The notes under the pieces were generated by a model. That model ran no database searches. It saw nothing but the letters and a program-made list of their open reading frames with translations, and was not told where the DNA came from. This document shows positions 23,698-34,835 of a DNA stretch of 64,000 bases, in pieces. This DNA comes from Syntrophaceae bacterium UBA6109. Lineage in GTDB: Bacteria; Desulfobacterota; Syntrophia; Syntrophales; UBA6109. The DNA is taken from NCBI GenBank assembly GCA_002428445.1, contig DIWJ01000052.1, positions 10,001 through 74,000 on the forward strand, read 5' to 3'. Each line of letters opens with the position of its first letter. The first letter of the stretch is position 1. Made by a program: the position numbers and the translations under genes.

Positions 23698-24156
23698 ATG
23701 TGCAGTCGCTGCAACTATTCGGAACTGATCGAACAAAGTGGCCTGGACCCGACGCCGAACCGAGTCCGGGTGCTGGAGACGATCGGGAACAGCGGCTCTC
23801 CCGTCAGCGCGGGGGACATCGTCGCGACGGCACAACGGACCGCGGGCATCAACCGCGTTACCGTATACCGCATCCTCGATCTCCTCGTCGGCAGGGGATT
23901 GGCGGCGCGCATGGTCGGAGGAGGCAGGAGCCTCGTCTACGGCATGGCGCCCAGCGAAAATCACCCCGCCCATCCCCATTTCCACTGCCGGAATTGCGGC
24001 GCGATGCAGTGCCTGCAGCCGGGAAGCCTTCAGGTGGACTTCCGGGGCATCGAACAGTCCTTCTCCGGCGAGATCCGCGGCGTGGAAATCCGGCTGGACG
24101 GGATCTGCAGAAATTGCCTGAAAAAGAAGCGACGGCCCGCCCGCAAAAACGCCTGA
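23698..24156 (+). CDS. zur: Fur-family transcriptional regulator, probably Zur
   Basis: A 152-residue Fur-type repressor. The N-terminal winged helix includes GLDPTPNRVRVLETIG and RTAGINRVTVYRILDLLV. The C-terminal domain has the His-rich metal site HPAHPHFHC and the two structural-zinc pairs CRNCG and CRNCL. An unusual extra Cys pair stands at the very start (MCSRC). Position as the last gene of the znuACB operon makes zinc the likely effector and the palindrome at 21094-21110 the likely target. Fur or PerR specificity cannot be fully excluded from sequence. Confidence 0.82.
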   Translation: MCSRCNYSELIEQSGLDPTPNRVRVLETIGNSGSPVSAGDIVATAQRTAGINRVTVYRILDLLVGRGLAARMVGGGRSLVYGMAPSENHPAHPHFHCRNCGAMQCLQPGSLQVDFRGIEQSFSGEIRGVEIRLDGICRNCLKKKRRPARKNA

Positions 24157-24387
24157 TGAAACCCTCTCCGGCAGGTTCTTTCGTTCCCGCCGCACAGGGC
24201 TCTTCCGATGCCTCCGACAGGCTTGACTCCGGAGGTTCGCTTGTGCTACTTCTACGTCACTTTGGTCGGCCGGAAGAAGTCTGTGGGACGGTCGGTTCCA
24301 TCCATTTTCCGGAGTTCCGGCGACGGGAGAAACTCTTCAGAAGCCTCACAATTCACCAAACAGAATTCAGCTGAAAGACTGCGGGTC

Positions 24388-24879
24388 ATGGTCGAATTTT
24401 CCCATTTGGACAGCGACGGCAAGGCGAAGATGGTCGATATCTCGGACAAGGCGCCGTCGCATCGCGTTGCGGTTGCGCGCGGCAAGGTAAGAATGCGTCC
24501 GGAGACGGTCTCCCTCATTCAGGGGGGCGGCATTGCGAAAGGCGATGTATTCGGCGTTGCAAAGGTTGCCGGGATCATGGCGGCCAAGCGGACATCGGAT
24601 CTTATCCCGATGTGTCATCCGCTGGAGGTCACCGGAGTCGAGATTCGCTTCGAAAGCCGCGCGGACGCGGGTGAGATCGAGATCGAGGCCACGGCAAAAA
24701 CCTGCGGAAGGACGGGCGTCGAGATGGAGGCCTTGACCGCCGTCGGCGTCGCCGCCCTGACGATCTACGACATGTGCAAGTCCGCCGACCGGGACATCGT
24801 CATCACGGAGATCCGCCTGGTCAGCAAGGAAGGCGGCAAGAGCGGGACGTACGTCCGGCGGGAGCGCGAGCGTGACTGA
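24388..24879 (+). CDS. moaC: Cyclic pyranopterin monophosphate synthase accessory/MoaC
   Basis: A 163-residue MoaC, which converts the 3',8-cyclo-GTP product of MoaA to cyclic pyranopterin monophosphate in molybdenum cofactor synthesis. Signature regions are SHRVAVARGKVRM, LIPMCHPLEVTGVEI near 75 and GVEMEALTAVGVAALTIYDM near 113. The start at 24388 gives the normal family length; the same frame extends upstream to 24208 without family similarity. No other moa or moe gene is in the window. The next gene overlaps by 8 bases. Confidence 0.93.
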   Translation: MVEFSHLDSDGKAKMVDISDKAPSHRVAVARGKVRMRPETVSLIQGGGIAKGDVFGVAKVAGIMAAKRTSDLIPMCHPLEVTGVEIRFESRADAGEIEIEATAKTCGRTGVEMEALTAVGVAALTIYDMCKSADRDIVITEIRLVSKEGGKSGTYVRRERERD

Positions 24880-25432
24880 AGAAACGCGAGGAGACCGCCA
24901 CGGCACCATCGTCCAGGGCGGCGCGACATACCGCATTGCGAAGCCCTTCCGCATCGCCGTCGCGGTGGATCTGGCGCTGCTCGCGATCCTGATGGGACTG
25001 TCCATTTTCTTTGTCGGTTCCAGCACCGAACGGGCGGCCCTGACCGTCATCTTCGCGATTCTGCTCCTGATCGGCATCGAGGCTTTTCGCCGGAGTGTAC
25101 GCGTCACCGGGGAGGGAATTTCCCTCGTGAAATTCTTCCGCGAAAAGAAATTGAACTGGGAGGACATTACGTACCTCGGCTGCGTCGCCGTGCGAAAGAA
25201 GATCTACTTCCTCCTGACGACGACCAAGGGGTTTCATATCTTCTCCAATGCCTACGAACGCTATCCGGAGCTGGTTCAGAACGTGATCGATCGTCTCGGA
25301 CCGGATAAGGTGGAAAAAGAAGTCCTGGCCTACGTGGCCGAACCGCTGTGGAACCGCAGCAACCTGGTATCCGCTTGGCTGGCCGCGGCCGTTCTTCTCG
25401 GGCTGATCGGACTGAAAATCTTGTTTACATAG
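24872..25432 (+). CDS. Membrane protein with PH-like domain, unknown function
   Basis: A 186-residue protein with two adjacent membrane segments (about 30-46 and 52-68), a soluble middle of about 95 residues rich in beta-type sequence (RRSVRVTGEGISLVKFFREK; KKIYFLLTTTKGFHIF), and a third membrane segment at the C-terminus. The layout resembles small bacterial PH-domain membrane proteins. The GTG start overlaps moaC by 8 bases, with GGGAG before it. I do not recognise a specific function. Confidence 0.65.
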   Translation: MTEETRGDRHGTIVQGGATYRIAKPFRIAVAVDLALLAILMGLSIFFVGSSTERAALTVIFAILLLIGIEAFRRSVRVTGEGISLVKFFREKKLNWEDITYLGCVAVRKKIYFLLTTTKGFHIFSNAYERYPELVQNVIDRLGPDKVEKEVLAYVAEPLWNRSNLVSAWLAAAVLLGLIGLKILFT

Positions 25433-25477
25433 ACGGCATCTTTGCAGGGGTTATCGGAAAATCGAGGGAAACGAGTC

Positions 25478-25780
25478 ATGAACAAGAAAAGATCTTCGCT
25501 GAAAGTCTCCACGGAGGAGACCCACTCCTCGCCTCTGCAGGTTGTCGAGGGGGTGATGGAGAAAAAACTGGAGGAAGTCGCGACTGTCCTTTCCTCCACG
25601 AAAGGCGGCAAGAGCCGGCTCTACGAGGACGTCGTCTCCATGGTGGAACGAAGCCTCTTCAGGATCGCCCTGCGGCACTCGAAGAACGTCAAGAGCAGCG
25701 CCGCGGCCTATCTGGGCATCAACCGCAACACCTTCCAGTCGAAGATGATCAAGCTGGGATTGAACGGCGACAGGGAATAG
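25478..25780 (+). CDS. Fis-like nucleoid-associated DNA-binding protein
   Basis: A 100-residue protein close in size to Fis (98). The C-terminal 42 residues form the Fis helix-turn-helix, with VERSLFRIALRHSKNVKSSA and AYLGINRNTFQSKMIKLGL; the pattern of GINR near the turn matches Fis closely. The N-terminal half is polar. It may be a nucleoid regulator or a DNA-binding partner for sigma54 systems. The start at 25478 follows GAGGGAA; an upstream in-frame start at 25442 lacks a site. Confidence 0.75.
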   Translation: MNKKRSSLKVSTEETHSSPLQVVEGVMEKKLEEVATVLSSTKGGKSRLYEDVVSMVERSLFRIALRHSKNVKSSAAAYLGINRNTFQSKMIKLGLNGDRE

Positions 25781-25889
25781 GCATGCTGTTGAGAACTGCT
25801 TGAATTTCTTCCCGAAACCAACCGACCCGCCGTAGGTTTCACGAACCTGAAACGGGAGCATCTCTCTTCAAGGGGTTTTGAACATCTCT

Positions 25890-28800
25890 ATGCTTTATGA
25901 GTTGTGGCACAAGGTTACGGCCTTCTTCAGGGATTGCCGCATTCGCATCGGGGTCAATCCCGATCTCGTCTGCGCCCCTGTCCTTGTCTTCTTCCCGCTG
26001 ACGCCGACCGTTCTTTGCTGCGGCCTGGCCGGCCTCCTGACGGTCAAGCTGTCGCGCCCTTCCCGTCCCTTCGATGCCGCCCAGATGCTGTCCGAGCAGT
26101 TCGAAGCGGTGCGTTCCCATCGCCTCTCCGCCCTTCTCTCGCGAAAAACCGAACCCCGGGACTATCTGGGAGGCTCCGCTCATCTCTCCGCGATGGAGAG
26201 CGTCCTGCGCAATCTCAAGGAAGAAGATGCCTTCCGCCGCCTTTTTTTCGACCCCGCCCAATCGGAAAAGCTCGCCCGGCTCGTCTCCGCCATGAGCGCC
26301 TTCTTTTCCGAAGAAGAAAAAACCCTGGAAAGCGGCGCCGGACGCTTCCATACCCAGGACCTCGAAACCGTCAATGCGCGGCTCGTCCTCCTCAAAGACA
26401 TCCTCTGGGCGCTCGAACGGGACATCCTTGAAAACATCGGAAGGATCGTCCGTCTTGCCGGCGCCGGCGAACGCCGGGAGCTCTCGCCGCAGGCATTTGC
26501 CAAATACGGGAAACTCAATCTCCTGCTGAACAGCGTTGACCGGCTGGAGGTTCGCGGCCGGGACTCGGCGGGCATCGAGATATCTTTCACCCCCGCCGAC
26601 CGCGAAGACTACCGGAGGGCTCTTGCCGAGATCGGGCGCAGGGGTCTGACGGAGGCCTTTGCGAAGCGGGCGGCGTGCGGCGATCTTTTGAGCGGCTCCA
26701 TCCGTATTTCCCGGGACGGGGAGGGCGGGCCAGGGAAGGGCGCCGCAAGTGTTTCCTTCGTCTACAAGACGGCTTCGATCATCGGGGAGTTGGGCCGGAA
26801 CGTCAATGAGCTCCGCGCGCAGATCGCCCGGGACGAGATCTTCCGGATCTTCGCCGATCTGCCCGTCGACTGCGAGGCGGCCCTGGCGCACACGCGCTGG
26901 GCGTCGGTCGGCTCCATCACCGAGGAGAATTGCCACCCGGTCAACAACGCCACGATCGCCGGGAACGGCATGCCGGGCGTTCCCGGCGGAAAGCTCTACC
27001 CGCAATACGGCGTAGGAGACTGGACGATTGACGCCGTTCTCAACGGCGATGTCGACAATTACCAGGCCCTGCGCGCCGCGCTCGAATCCGGCGGAGAACT
27101 CATCGCCCCGGAATTGACGACGGACACGAAGATCATCCCGCTGCAGATTGAAAGACATCTCCGGGAAGGGCATCCGCTGGACAAGGCCTTCCGTCTCGCC
27201 GTGAACGATTTCGAAGGGTCCCACGCCATTGCGATGATCAGCAACCTGACGCCGGGGAAGGTGTACCTCGCCCTCCGGGGGAGCGGCCAGGCCCTGTACG
27301 TGGGAATTTCCCCCGACCGGTATCTCTTCGCGTCCGAGTTGTACGGCATCGTCGAAGGAACACCCTCCTTCATCAAGATGGACGGCGAACGGCCCTCTCC
27401 GCGCGCGGCCGGCGGCAACGGCCAGATCGTCATTCTCGATCAGGAATCGGCGGGCGGGCTCGACGGCATCCGGTCATTCTTCTACGACGGCACGCCGCTT
27501 GCGCTCGACGAAGGAGCCATTTCAAAGGCCGAGATCACGACCCGCGATATTCATCGCGGGGACTACCCCCATTTCTTTCTCAAAGAAGTCACCGAATCGG
27601 CCCTGTCCGTACGCAAGACGCTGCGCGGAAAATACCGGATCGTCCGGTCGGAGGAAGGCCGCAACCGGATCGCGTTCAACCTCGGGGAGGAGGTCCTGCC
27701 GCTGCGCCTCCGGGAGTCCCTGCGCAAGGGGTTGATCCGGCGCATCCTGGTCATCGGCCACGGCACGGCCGCCGTCGCCGGCGCAGCCGTCGCGGACGCC
27801 TTCGAACGCTATCTGAAGGGCTCCGGCATACGGGTCGAAAGCAAGATCGCCTCGGAATTGAGCGGTTTTTCCCCGGACGATGACCTCTCCGACGCCCTCG
27901 TCATCCCCATCACGCAATCGGGAACGACCACCGATACGAACCGCGCCGTCGCCATGGCCGCGGAAAAGGGGGCGACGATCGTCTCCATCGTGAACCGCCG
28001 CCAATCGGACATCACCGTGAAGTCGCACGGCGTCTTCTACACCAGCGACGGCCGCGACATCGAGATGTCCGTCGCATCGACGAAGGCCTTCTATTCCCAG
28101 ATCGTGGCAGGGCACGTCCTGGCCCTGAATCTCGCTCAGATCGCGGGGACGCTGGACGATGAGGCAGTGTCGGCCGCGCTGGCCAACCTGGAGGAGGCGC
28201 CCGCCCGGATGGCCGAAGTGGTGCGGCGGGGAGCGGCGGTCCGGCAGTGCGCCGAGTCGATGTATCAGAAGCGCTACTGGGCCGTCGTCGGCAGCGGTCC
28301 CAACAAGGTCGCGGCGGACGAAATCCGCATCAAGCTCAGCGAGCTGTGCTATCGGACGATCTCGTCGGACGTCGTGGAAAACAAGAAACACATCGATCTG
28401 TCCGCGGAACCCCTCATCCTGGTCTGCGCCGCCGGGAGCCCGGAGACCGTCCTCGCAGACATCGCCAAGGACGTCGCGATCTTCAAGGCCCACAAGGCCT
28501 CCGTCGTCGTCTTCGCCGACGAGGGCGACAGCCGCTTCGACAAGGTGTCGGACGCCGTGCTGCCCCTGCCCCGCTCCGCCTCGCCCCTGCCGGTCATCCT
28601 CAACACGCTGGCTGGACACCTGTGGGGCTACTATGCGGCCTGCCGGATCGACGCGGAAGCGGCGTTTCTCAGGGAATTCCGCAGCCGTCTCAATCTCACC
28701 ATGGTCGAGCAGGCGAAAAACCGCGCCTCTCTGTACTTCGGCCTTTTCGACCGGGACTTCCGCCGGATGGTCCGCGATTTCGCCCGGGAGTTCAACGAGC

Positions 28801-29669
28801 GGAGGCGTCGGGGAGCCTTTTCCGTCACCGGCGTACGCACGGCCTCCGACATCGTCCTCCTGCTCAAGTACGCCGCCGGGAAGCTCCCGATCGAGGATTT
28901 CTGGGAAGACTTCCGGACGGAGAACGACGCCGTTTCGCCTGTCGAAATGCTCGATATCGCGCTCGGACACGCCGTGGACGAACTTTCCCGGCCGATCGAT
29001 GCCATCCGTCATCAGGCCAAGACGGTCACCGTGGGGACCAGCCGCAAGAAAGAGGAGCCGGTGGGCGGCGTCCTCTTCGACCTCCTCAGGGAACTCGGTT
29101 TTTCCGCGAAGCTGCTCGTCGGAAAGAACATCCTGTCCTTGAGCCGGTTACAGCCGGCCATCGCCCAGGTCAAGGGCTACACCCTCTACGACGTGAACAA
29201 CCTCGATTCAGAAGGAAATCCGGGCGATGCCTCCACGATCGCCATCCGGCGAAGGGGCGGAATCTCCAGGTCCATGAAATCCCGCACCGAGGGTTCGGGG
29301 CTCCTGATGGGGACCAAGCGATCGATCGTCAGCACCGGCCATCTGTACGCCGGACGCGGCATGCTGGATGGCGCTTCGATCGTCATCGTGCCGTTGCTCG
29401 GAGAAGGGGCGGCCGTCCGGAGCCTTCTGCTCCTCCACGTCGCCTACAGGGAAAACCTGACGATCCAGGAAAAAAAGGAAGCGCTCGGATACCGCTTCAA
29501 CGATATCCGCAACCTCATCAACGAATACAACCTCCCCTGGGATGACCGCTATCTGGAGGATTTCTCCCTGGAAGACCTCCTGAGCAATGCCGTGGAAACC
29601 CTCGCCGGCCGGATGCGCCGCAGGATCTCTCCGGAGGCGGCTCCCCCGGAAACCCCGGCGGGGACCTGA
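25890..29669 (+). CDS. Very large GlmS-like protein: class II glutamine amidotransferase plus two SIS domains
   Basis: A protein of about 1,259 residues, twice the length of GlmS. Numbered from 25890, an N-terminal hydrophobic stretch ends in CCGLAG at 43-48; Cys44 matches the CGI-G motif of the N-terminal nucleophile. About 170 helical residues then precede the usual next motif RGRDSAG (222-228), followed by AHTRWAS (near 334) and NGDVDN (near 385). SIS domains follow at about 617-750 (ITQSGTTTDT) and 790-920 (VVGSGPNKVAADE), then about 300 residues without a recognised domain. Activity would need removal of the first 43 residues. The start is uncertain: TTG at 25878 is the alternative. It probably handles a sugar phosphate and glutamine, but this is not shown. 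pyrG follows after 18 bases. Confidence 0.8.
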   Translation: MLYELWHKVTAFFRDCRIRIGVNPDLVCAPVLVFFPLTPTVLCCGLAGLLTVKLSRPSRPFDAAQMLSEQFEAVRSHRLSALLSRKTEPRDYLGGSAHLSAMESVLRNLKEEDAFRRLFFDPAQSEKLARLVSAMSAFFSEEEKTLESGAGRFHTQDLETVNARLVLLKDILWALERDILENIGRIVRLAGAGERRELSPQAFAKYGKLNLLLNSVDRLEVRGRDSAGIEISFTPADREDYRRALAEIGRRGLTEAFAKRAACGDLLSGSIRISRDGEGGPGKGAASVSFVYKTASIIGELGRNVNELRAQIARDEIFRIFADLPVDCEAALAHTRWASVGSITEENCHPVNNATIAGNGMPGVPGGKLYPQYGVGDWTIDAVLNGDVDNYQALRAALESGGELIAPELTTDTKIIPLQIERHLREGHPLDKAFRLAVNDFEGSHAIAMISNLTPGKVYLALRGSGQALYVGISPDRYLFASELYGIVEGTPSFIKMDGERPSPRAAGGNGQIVILDQESAGGLDGIRSFFYDGTPLALDEGAISKAEITTRDIHRGDYPHFFLKEVTESALSVRKTLRGKYRIVRSEEGRNRIAFNLGEEVLPLRLRESLRKGLIRRILVIGHGTAAVAGAAVADAFERYLKGSGIRVESKIASELSGFSPDDDLSDALVIPITQSGTTTDTNRAVAMAAEKGATIVSIVNRRQSDITVKSHGVFYTSDGRDIEMSVASTKAFYSQIVAGHVLALNLAQIAGTLDDEAVSAALANLEEAPARMAEVVRRGAAVRQCAESMYQKRYWAVVGSGPNKVAADEIRIKLSELCYRTISSDVVENKKHIDLSAEPLILVCAAGSPETVLADIAKDVAIFKAHKASVVVFADEGDSRFDKVSDAVLPLPRSASPLPVILNTLAGHLWGYYAACRIDAEAAFLREFRSRLNLTMVEQAKNRASLYFGLFDRDFRRMVRDFAREFNERRRRGAFSVTGVRTASDIVLLLKYAAGKLPIEDFWEDFRTENDAVSPVEMLDIALGHAVDELSRPIDAIRHQAKTVTVGTSRKKEEPVGGVLFDLLRELGFSAKLLVGKNILSLSRLQPAIAQVKGYTLYDVNNLDSEGNPGDASTIAIRRRGGISRSMKSRTEGSGLLMGTKRSIVSTGHLYAGRGMLDGASIVIVPLLGEGAAVRSLLLLHVAYRENLTIQEKKEALGYRFNDIRNLINEYNLPWDDRYLEDFSLEDLLSNAVETLAGRMRRRISPEAAPPETPAGT

Positions 29670-31328
<1,659 letters not shown>

Positions 31329-31344
31329 GAGAAAGGACCTCGTC

Positions 31345-32271
31345 ATGCCTCCATCCATCCATTTCCAGGGCGTCTATCCGATCCTGGCGACGCCGTTCCG
31401 CGAAGACGAGAGCCTCGACCTGAAATCCCTCGACCGCCTCGTGCGCTTCATGGCGGACATCGGCGTCGACGGCGTCACCGTCCTCGGCGTCCTCGGCGAG
31501 GCGAACCGCCTCGTCGACAGCGAACGCGAAGCGGTGGTCCATACGGCCGTTTCCGCCGCCGCTGGCGGGATTCCCGTCATCGTCGGCGCCAGCCACCCCG
31601 GCACGCATGCCTGCCTGGACCTCTGCCGGATGGCGGAGGCCTTCGGCGCCGCTGCAGTCATGGTCGCCCCGTCGCAGGAACCCGTGCCGAACGAGAGCCG
31701 GACATTCGAGTTTTACCGGCGCGTCTCCGCCGGCATCGCGATTCCTCTCGTCGCGCAGGACCACCCGGCGTCAACGGGGGTTCACATGTCCGTGCCGCTT
31801 CTCCTGAAGCTCGTCGCCGAAATCCCGAATGTCGCCTGCATCAAGGAGGAGGCTCCGCCCACACCGATCAAGATTGCGGCCCTCCGCGAGGGCATGAAGA
31901 GCCGCGAGGTGCCGATCCTGACGGGGCTCGGCGCCCTTTACGGAATTTTCGATCTCGAGCGGGGATCGACCGGATTCAACACGGGATTCGCCTTTCCGGA
32001 AGTCCTGATCGCCATCGTCCGGGCAGCCAAAGACGGCGACCTTCAGAGGGCGCGCGACATCTACGCCCGCTTCCTGCCGCTGATCGTCTTCGAACAGCAG
32101 CCTGGCATTGCGGTGCGCAAGGAGATCCTGCGCCGGCGCGGTCTGATCGAAAGCGCCAGAGTACGCCATCCCGGCAGCGATCTCGACGCCGGCGCGGCCG
32201 CGCAGCTGCGCGCGCTGCTAGACCGGCTCCTGCCCGGTGCGGACTTGGCCAGGCCGCTCGCCGTCGCCTGA
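31345..32271 (+). CDS. DapA-family aldolase/lyase with altered active site
   Basis: A 308-residue member of the dihydrodipicolinate synthase/N-acetylneuraminate lyase family. The Schiff-base lysine is present (CIKEEA near 163). The rest of the active site departs from DapA: the GTTGE motif reads GVLGE, so the two threonines are gone, and the YNVPSRTG motif reads AQDHPASTG, which removes the catalytic tyrosine. It is therefore not expected to be DapA and may use another 2-oxo acid. The start at 31345 follows AGGAGAAAGGA. It sits between pyrG and an M20 peptidase gene. Confidence 0.8.
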   Translation: MPPSIHFQGVYPILATPFREDESLDLKSLDRLVRFMADIGVDGVTVLGVLGEANRLVDSEREAVVHTAVSAAAGGIPVIVGASHPGTHACLDLCRMAEAFGAAAVMVAPSQEPVPNESRTFEFYRRVSAGIAIPLVAQDHPASTGVHMSVPLLLKLVAEIPNVACIKEEAPPTPIKIAALREGMKSREVPILTGLGALYGIFDLERGSTGFNTGFAFPEVLIAIVRAAKDGDLQRARDIYARFLPLIVFEQQPGIAVRKEILRRRGLIESARVRHPGSDLDAGAAAQLRALLDRLLPGADLARPLAVA

Positions 32272-32532
32272 AACGGAAGACGGACGCCCCTGCATCCTGA
32301 CCCCCTGCCCGACGAGCCGCGCCCCTGCGATGTCTACGGGGGAAATATCATGCGGCCGAGAGGGCAGGCCGGCGCCGGTGACCAGGATAGCGAGCAGTGA
32401 ATCCCAGGACCGCCCGCCGCACCCGGCATGGATGAACACGTGTCCTTTCCCGGAACGGCGGCCATGATATGAGCGCGCGACGTTGCGTCGAGCGCAGACG
32501 CACGCATCCAAAACAGCATGAGGAGGGTTGCC

Positions 32533-33801
32533 ATGAACATGAAGGCACAAACGGCTCCCTATACCGTCTCTCCAACGGTGACGGCGCTGTATACCGGGCT
32601 CAAAGCCCTGCCGTCCGTTCAGAAAGGACTGGATGTTCTCAAGGCCGATCATGCCAATACAGTTGAAGAGCAGAAACAGATCTGCGAGATCCCCGCTCCG
32701 CCCTTCGCGGAGCAGGTCCGGGCCGCGGACTTCCAGAAACGGCTCGCGGCTTTGGGGCTCAAGGATGTGCAGATGGACAAGGAGGGCAATGTTTTCGGTC
32801 TGCGGCCAGGGGCGGGGAGCGGTCCGAAACTCCTGGTGGCCGCACACCTTGATACGGTCTTCGCGGCCGGCACGGATGTCACCGTGAAGGAGAAGGACGG
32901 CAGGCTCTACGCACCGGGCATCGGCGATGACGCCCGGGGACTTGCGGCCCTTCTGGCGGTCATCCGGGCCTTCAGCGCCAGCGGGATCAAGACCGTCGGC
33001 GACATCCTCTTCTGCGGCAATGTCGGGGAAGAGGGGTTTGGCGACCTCCGGGGCGTCAGGGCGCTCTTCCGGAACATCCAGGATATCGACGGATTTCTTT
33101 CCATCGACGGCACCGGCGTGGGAAAGATCACCTACCTGGCCACCGGCTCCCATCGCTACGAGGCCATCTACAGCGGTCCTGGGGGGCACAGTTTCTCCGC
33201 CTTCGGCCGTCCCAGCGCCATCCACGCAATGGGGCGCGCGATCGCATGGATCGCCGACCTGACACCCCCCGCGGACCCGAAGACCACCTTTACCGTCGGC
33301 ATCGTCAGCGGCGGCAGCTCGGTAAACTCGATTGCGGCGGAAGCGAGACTGCTGATGGACATGCGGTCGAACCGGGACAAGGAGCTCTTGGAGATTGAGG
33401 CCGAGTTTTTCGACATCCTGAAGAAAGCGGCTGCCGCGGAAAACGCCCGCTGGAACAGCGACAAGATCACGGTCCAGACCAAACTGGTGGGGAACCGGCC
33501 GGCGGGTGTCCAGCCGTCCGATAGCCCAATCGTCCAAGCGGCGTGGGCATCCACACAGGCGATCGGCCAGACGCCGAACTTGGGAAGCGGAAGCAGCACC
33601 GATTCGAATCTGCCCATCAGCCTGGGCATTCCGGCCATTACCCTGAGCGGCGGCGGGAAAGAGGACAACAACCACTCGCTGAACGAATGGTTCGATCCTA
33701 CCGATGCCTACCTGGGACCGCAGCGCGTCTTCCTCACCATCCTGGGATTGACGGGGGTTGAAGGGACAAGCGCGCCGCTGCTTTCAAAACACAAGCGGTG
33801 A
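32533..33801 (+). CDS. M20 family metallopeptidase (PepT/ArgE-like)
   Basis: A 422-residue M20 metallohydrolase. Metal ligands are visible in AHLDTV (near 104), GIGDDARG (near 134), NVGEEGFGD (near 165, with the catalytic acid pair), SIDGTG (near 192) and EDNNHSLNEWFDP (near 385). No signal peptide is seen, so it is cytosolic. Such enzymes hydrolyse di- or tripeptides or N-acyl amino acids. The start at 32533 is preferred since the ATG at 32518 lies just before the ribosome site AGGAGG. The neighbours give no clear hint of its substrate. Confidence 0.88.
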   Translation: MNMKAQTAPYTVSPTVTALYTGLKALPSVQKGLDVLKADHANTVEEQKQICEIPAPPFAEQVRAADFQKRLAALGLKDVQMDKEGNVFGLRPGAGSGPKLLVAAHLDTVFAAGTDVTVKEKDGRLYAPGIGDDARGLAALLAVIRAFSASGIKTVGDILFCGNVGEEGFGDLRGVRALFRNIQDIDGFLSIDGTGVGKITYLATGSHRYEAIYSGPGGHSFSAFGRPSAIHAMGRAIAWIADLTPPADPKTTFTVGIVSGGSSVNSIAAEARLLMDMRSNRDKELLEIEAEFFDILKKAAAAENARWNSDKITVQTKLVGNRPAGVQPSDSPIVQAAWASTQAIGQTPNLGSGSSTDSNLPISLGIPAITLSGGGKEDNNHSLNEWFDPTDAYLGPQRVFLTILGLTGVEGTSAPLLSKHKR

Positions 33802-33952
33802 TTTGCCAGCTTCCCCTTCCCGGTGTCCGCTCCGGAGGGGACGCGTTCGATGCCTGTTCACTGCAACCGGCAGCTGAAAATCAAGGGCATTGATGGCGAG
33901 GGCCGGATTCCCCCTGCGCGGGGGAGCGACGTGAAACATCTCCTTCTCCGAA

Positions 33953-34780
33953 TCAGAACTTGCTGCTGCGGAGAAACGTTGCGGCGTTCTTGAAGAGGGC
34001 GAGCCCCATCCCCTCCTCGGGGAGGTCCTCGCGGGTCCAGCGGGGATGGTTGGTTCGGTGCAGGTAGGCCTCCGGATGCGGCATCAAGCCGAAGATCCGG
34101 CCCGTATCGTTGCAGATGCCGGCGATCGCATCCTGGGCGCCGTTGGGATTGGCGGGATAGTCCATCGTCGGAACGCGGCAGTCTTCATGGCTGTACTGGA
34201 GGACGATCCGGTCTTCGCGATGCAGGCGCTCCAGGATCGCCTCATCCCCGGCGATGAATTTCCCCTCCCCGTGGCGAACCGGCAGGTAGAGGCTCTCGAT
34301 GCCCTTCGTGAAGACGCAGGGGGACAGGCCGTTCACGCGCAGCCAGACCCAGCGGTCCTCGAAGCGGCCGGAGTCATTGTAGGAAAGCGTGACGGTCTGG
34401 GTCGTCGTGTCGCCGTCGAAGCCGGGAAGCATGCCGAGCTTGACGAGAAGCTGGAAGCCGTTGCAGACGCCGAGGATCAGTTTCCCGTCGCCGATGAAAC
34501 GCGAGAACTGCTCGAAGAGATGCTCCTCCCGCCCGGCGACGCGGGCGTGAAGGATCCGGTTCGCCGCGGCCTTGGCCGATCCCAGATCATCGCCGTCGAG
34601 AAAACCGCCCGGCAGGTTCAGGAACTGGTAGCCGTCCAGACTCACTTCGCCGGAGAGCATTTCGCTGATGTGCACGATGTCGACCCGGTCGAATCCCGCC
34701 TGGCGGCAGGCGTGGGCCATCTCCACTTCGCAGTTCGTGCCGTTTCCCGTGATAACGATGGAACGAATTTTCCCGCGCAT
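33953..34780 (-). CDS. purQ: Phosphoribosylformylglycinamidine synthase, glutaminase subunit
   Basis: A 275-residue class I glutamine amidotransferase that supplies ammonia for FGAM synthesis in purine biosynthesis. The nucleophile is in GVCNGFQLL near 103; the His/Glu pair is in LMPHPEAYLHRTNHP near 238, which is typical of PurQ. The N-terminus (SIVITGNGTNCEVEMAHACR) also matches. It lies just downstream of the PurSL gene on the same strand, 55 bases away, as expected for its partner. Confidence 0.93.
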   Translation of the reverse strand: MRGKIRSIVITGNGTNCEVEMAHACRQAGFDRVDIVHISEMLSGEVSLDGYQFLNLPGGFLDGDDLGSAKAAANRILHARVAGREEHLFEQFSRFIGDGKLILGVCNGFQLLVKLGMLPGFDGDTTTQTVTLSYNDSGRFEDRWVWLRVNGLSPCVFTKGIESLYLPVRHGEGKFIAGDEAILERLHREDRIVLQYSHEDCRVPTMDYPANPNGAQDAIAGICNDTGRIFGLMPHPEAYLHRTNHPRWTREDLPEEGMGLALFKNAATFLRSSKF

Positions 34781-34835
34781 AGTTCTTTCTCAAAGGGTTC
34801 AGGCGGCCCCTGCGGGCGGGCCATTCCCCGGGTCT

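Noticed and set aside
24157..24387. Possible molybdenum-cofactor riboswitch before moaC
   Set aside because: The 231 bases contain only short complementary segments (for example CCTCCG with CGGAGG); I could not fit the known MoCo fold.
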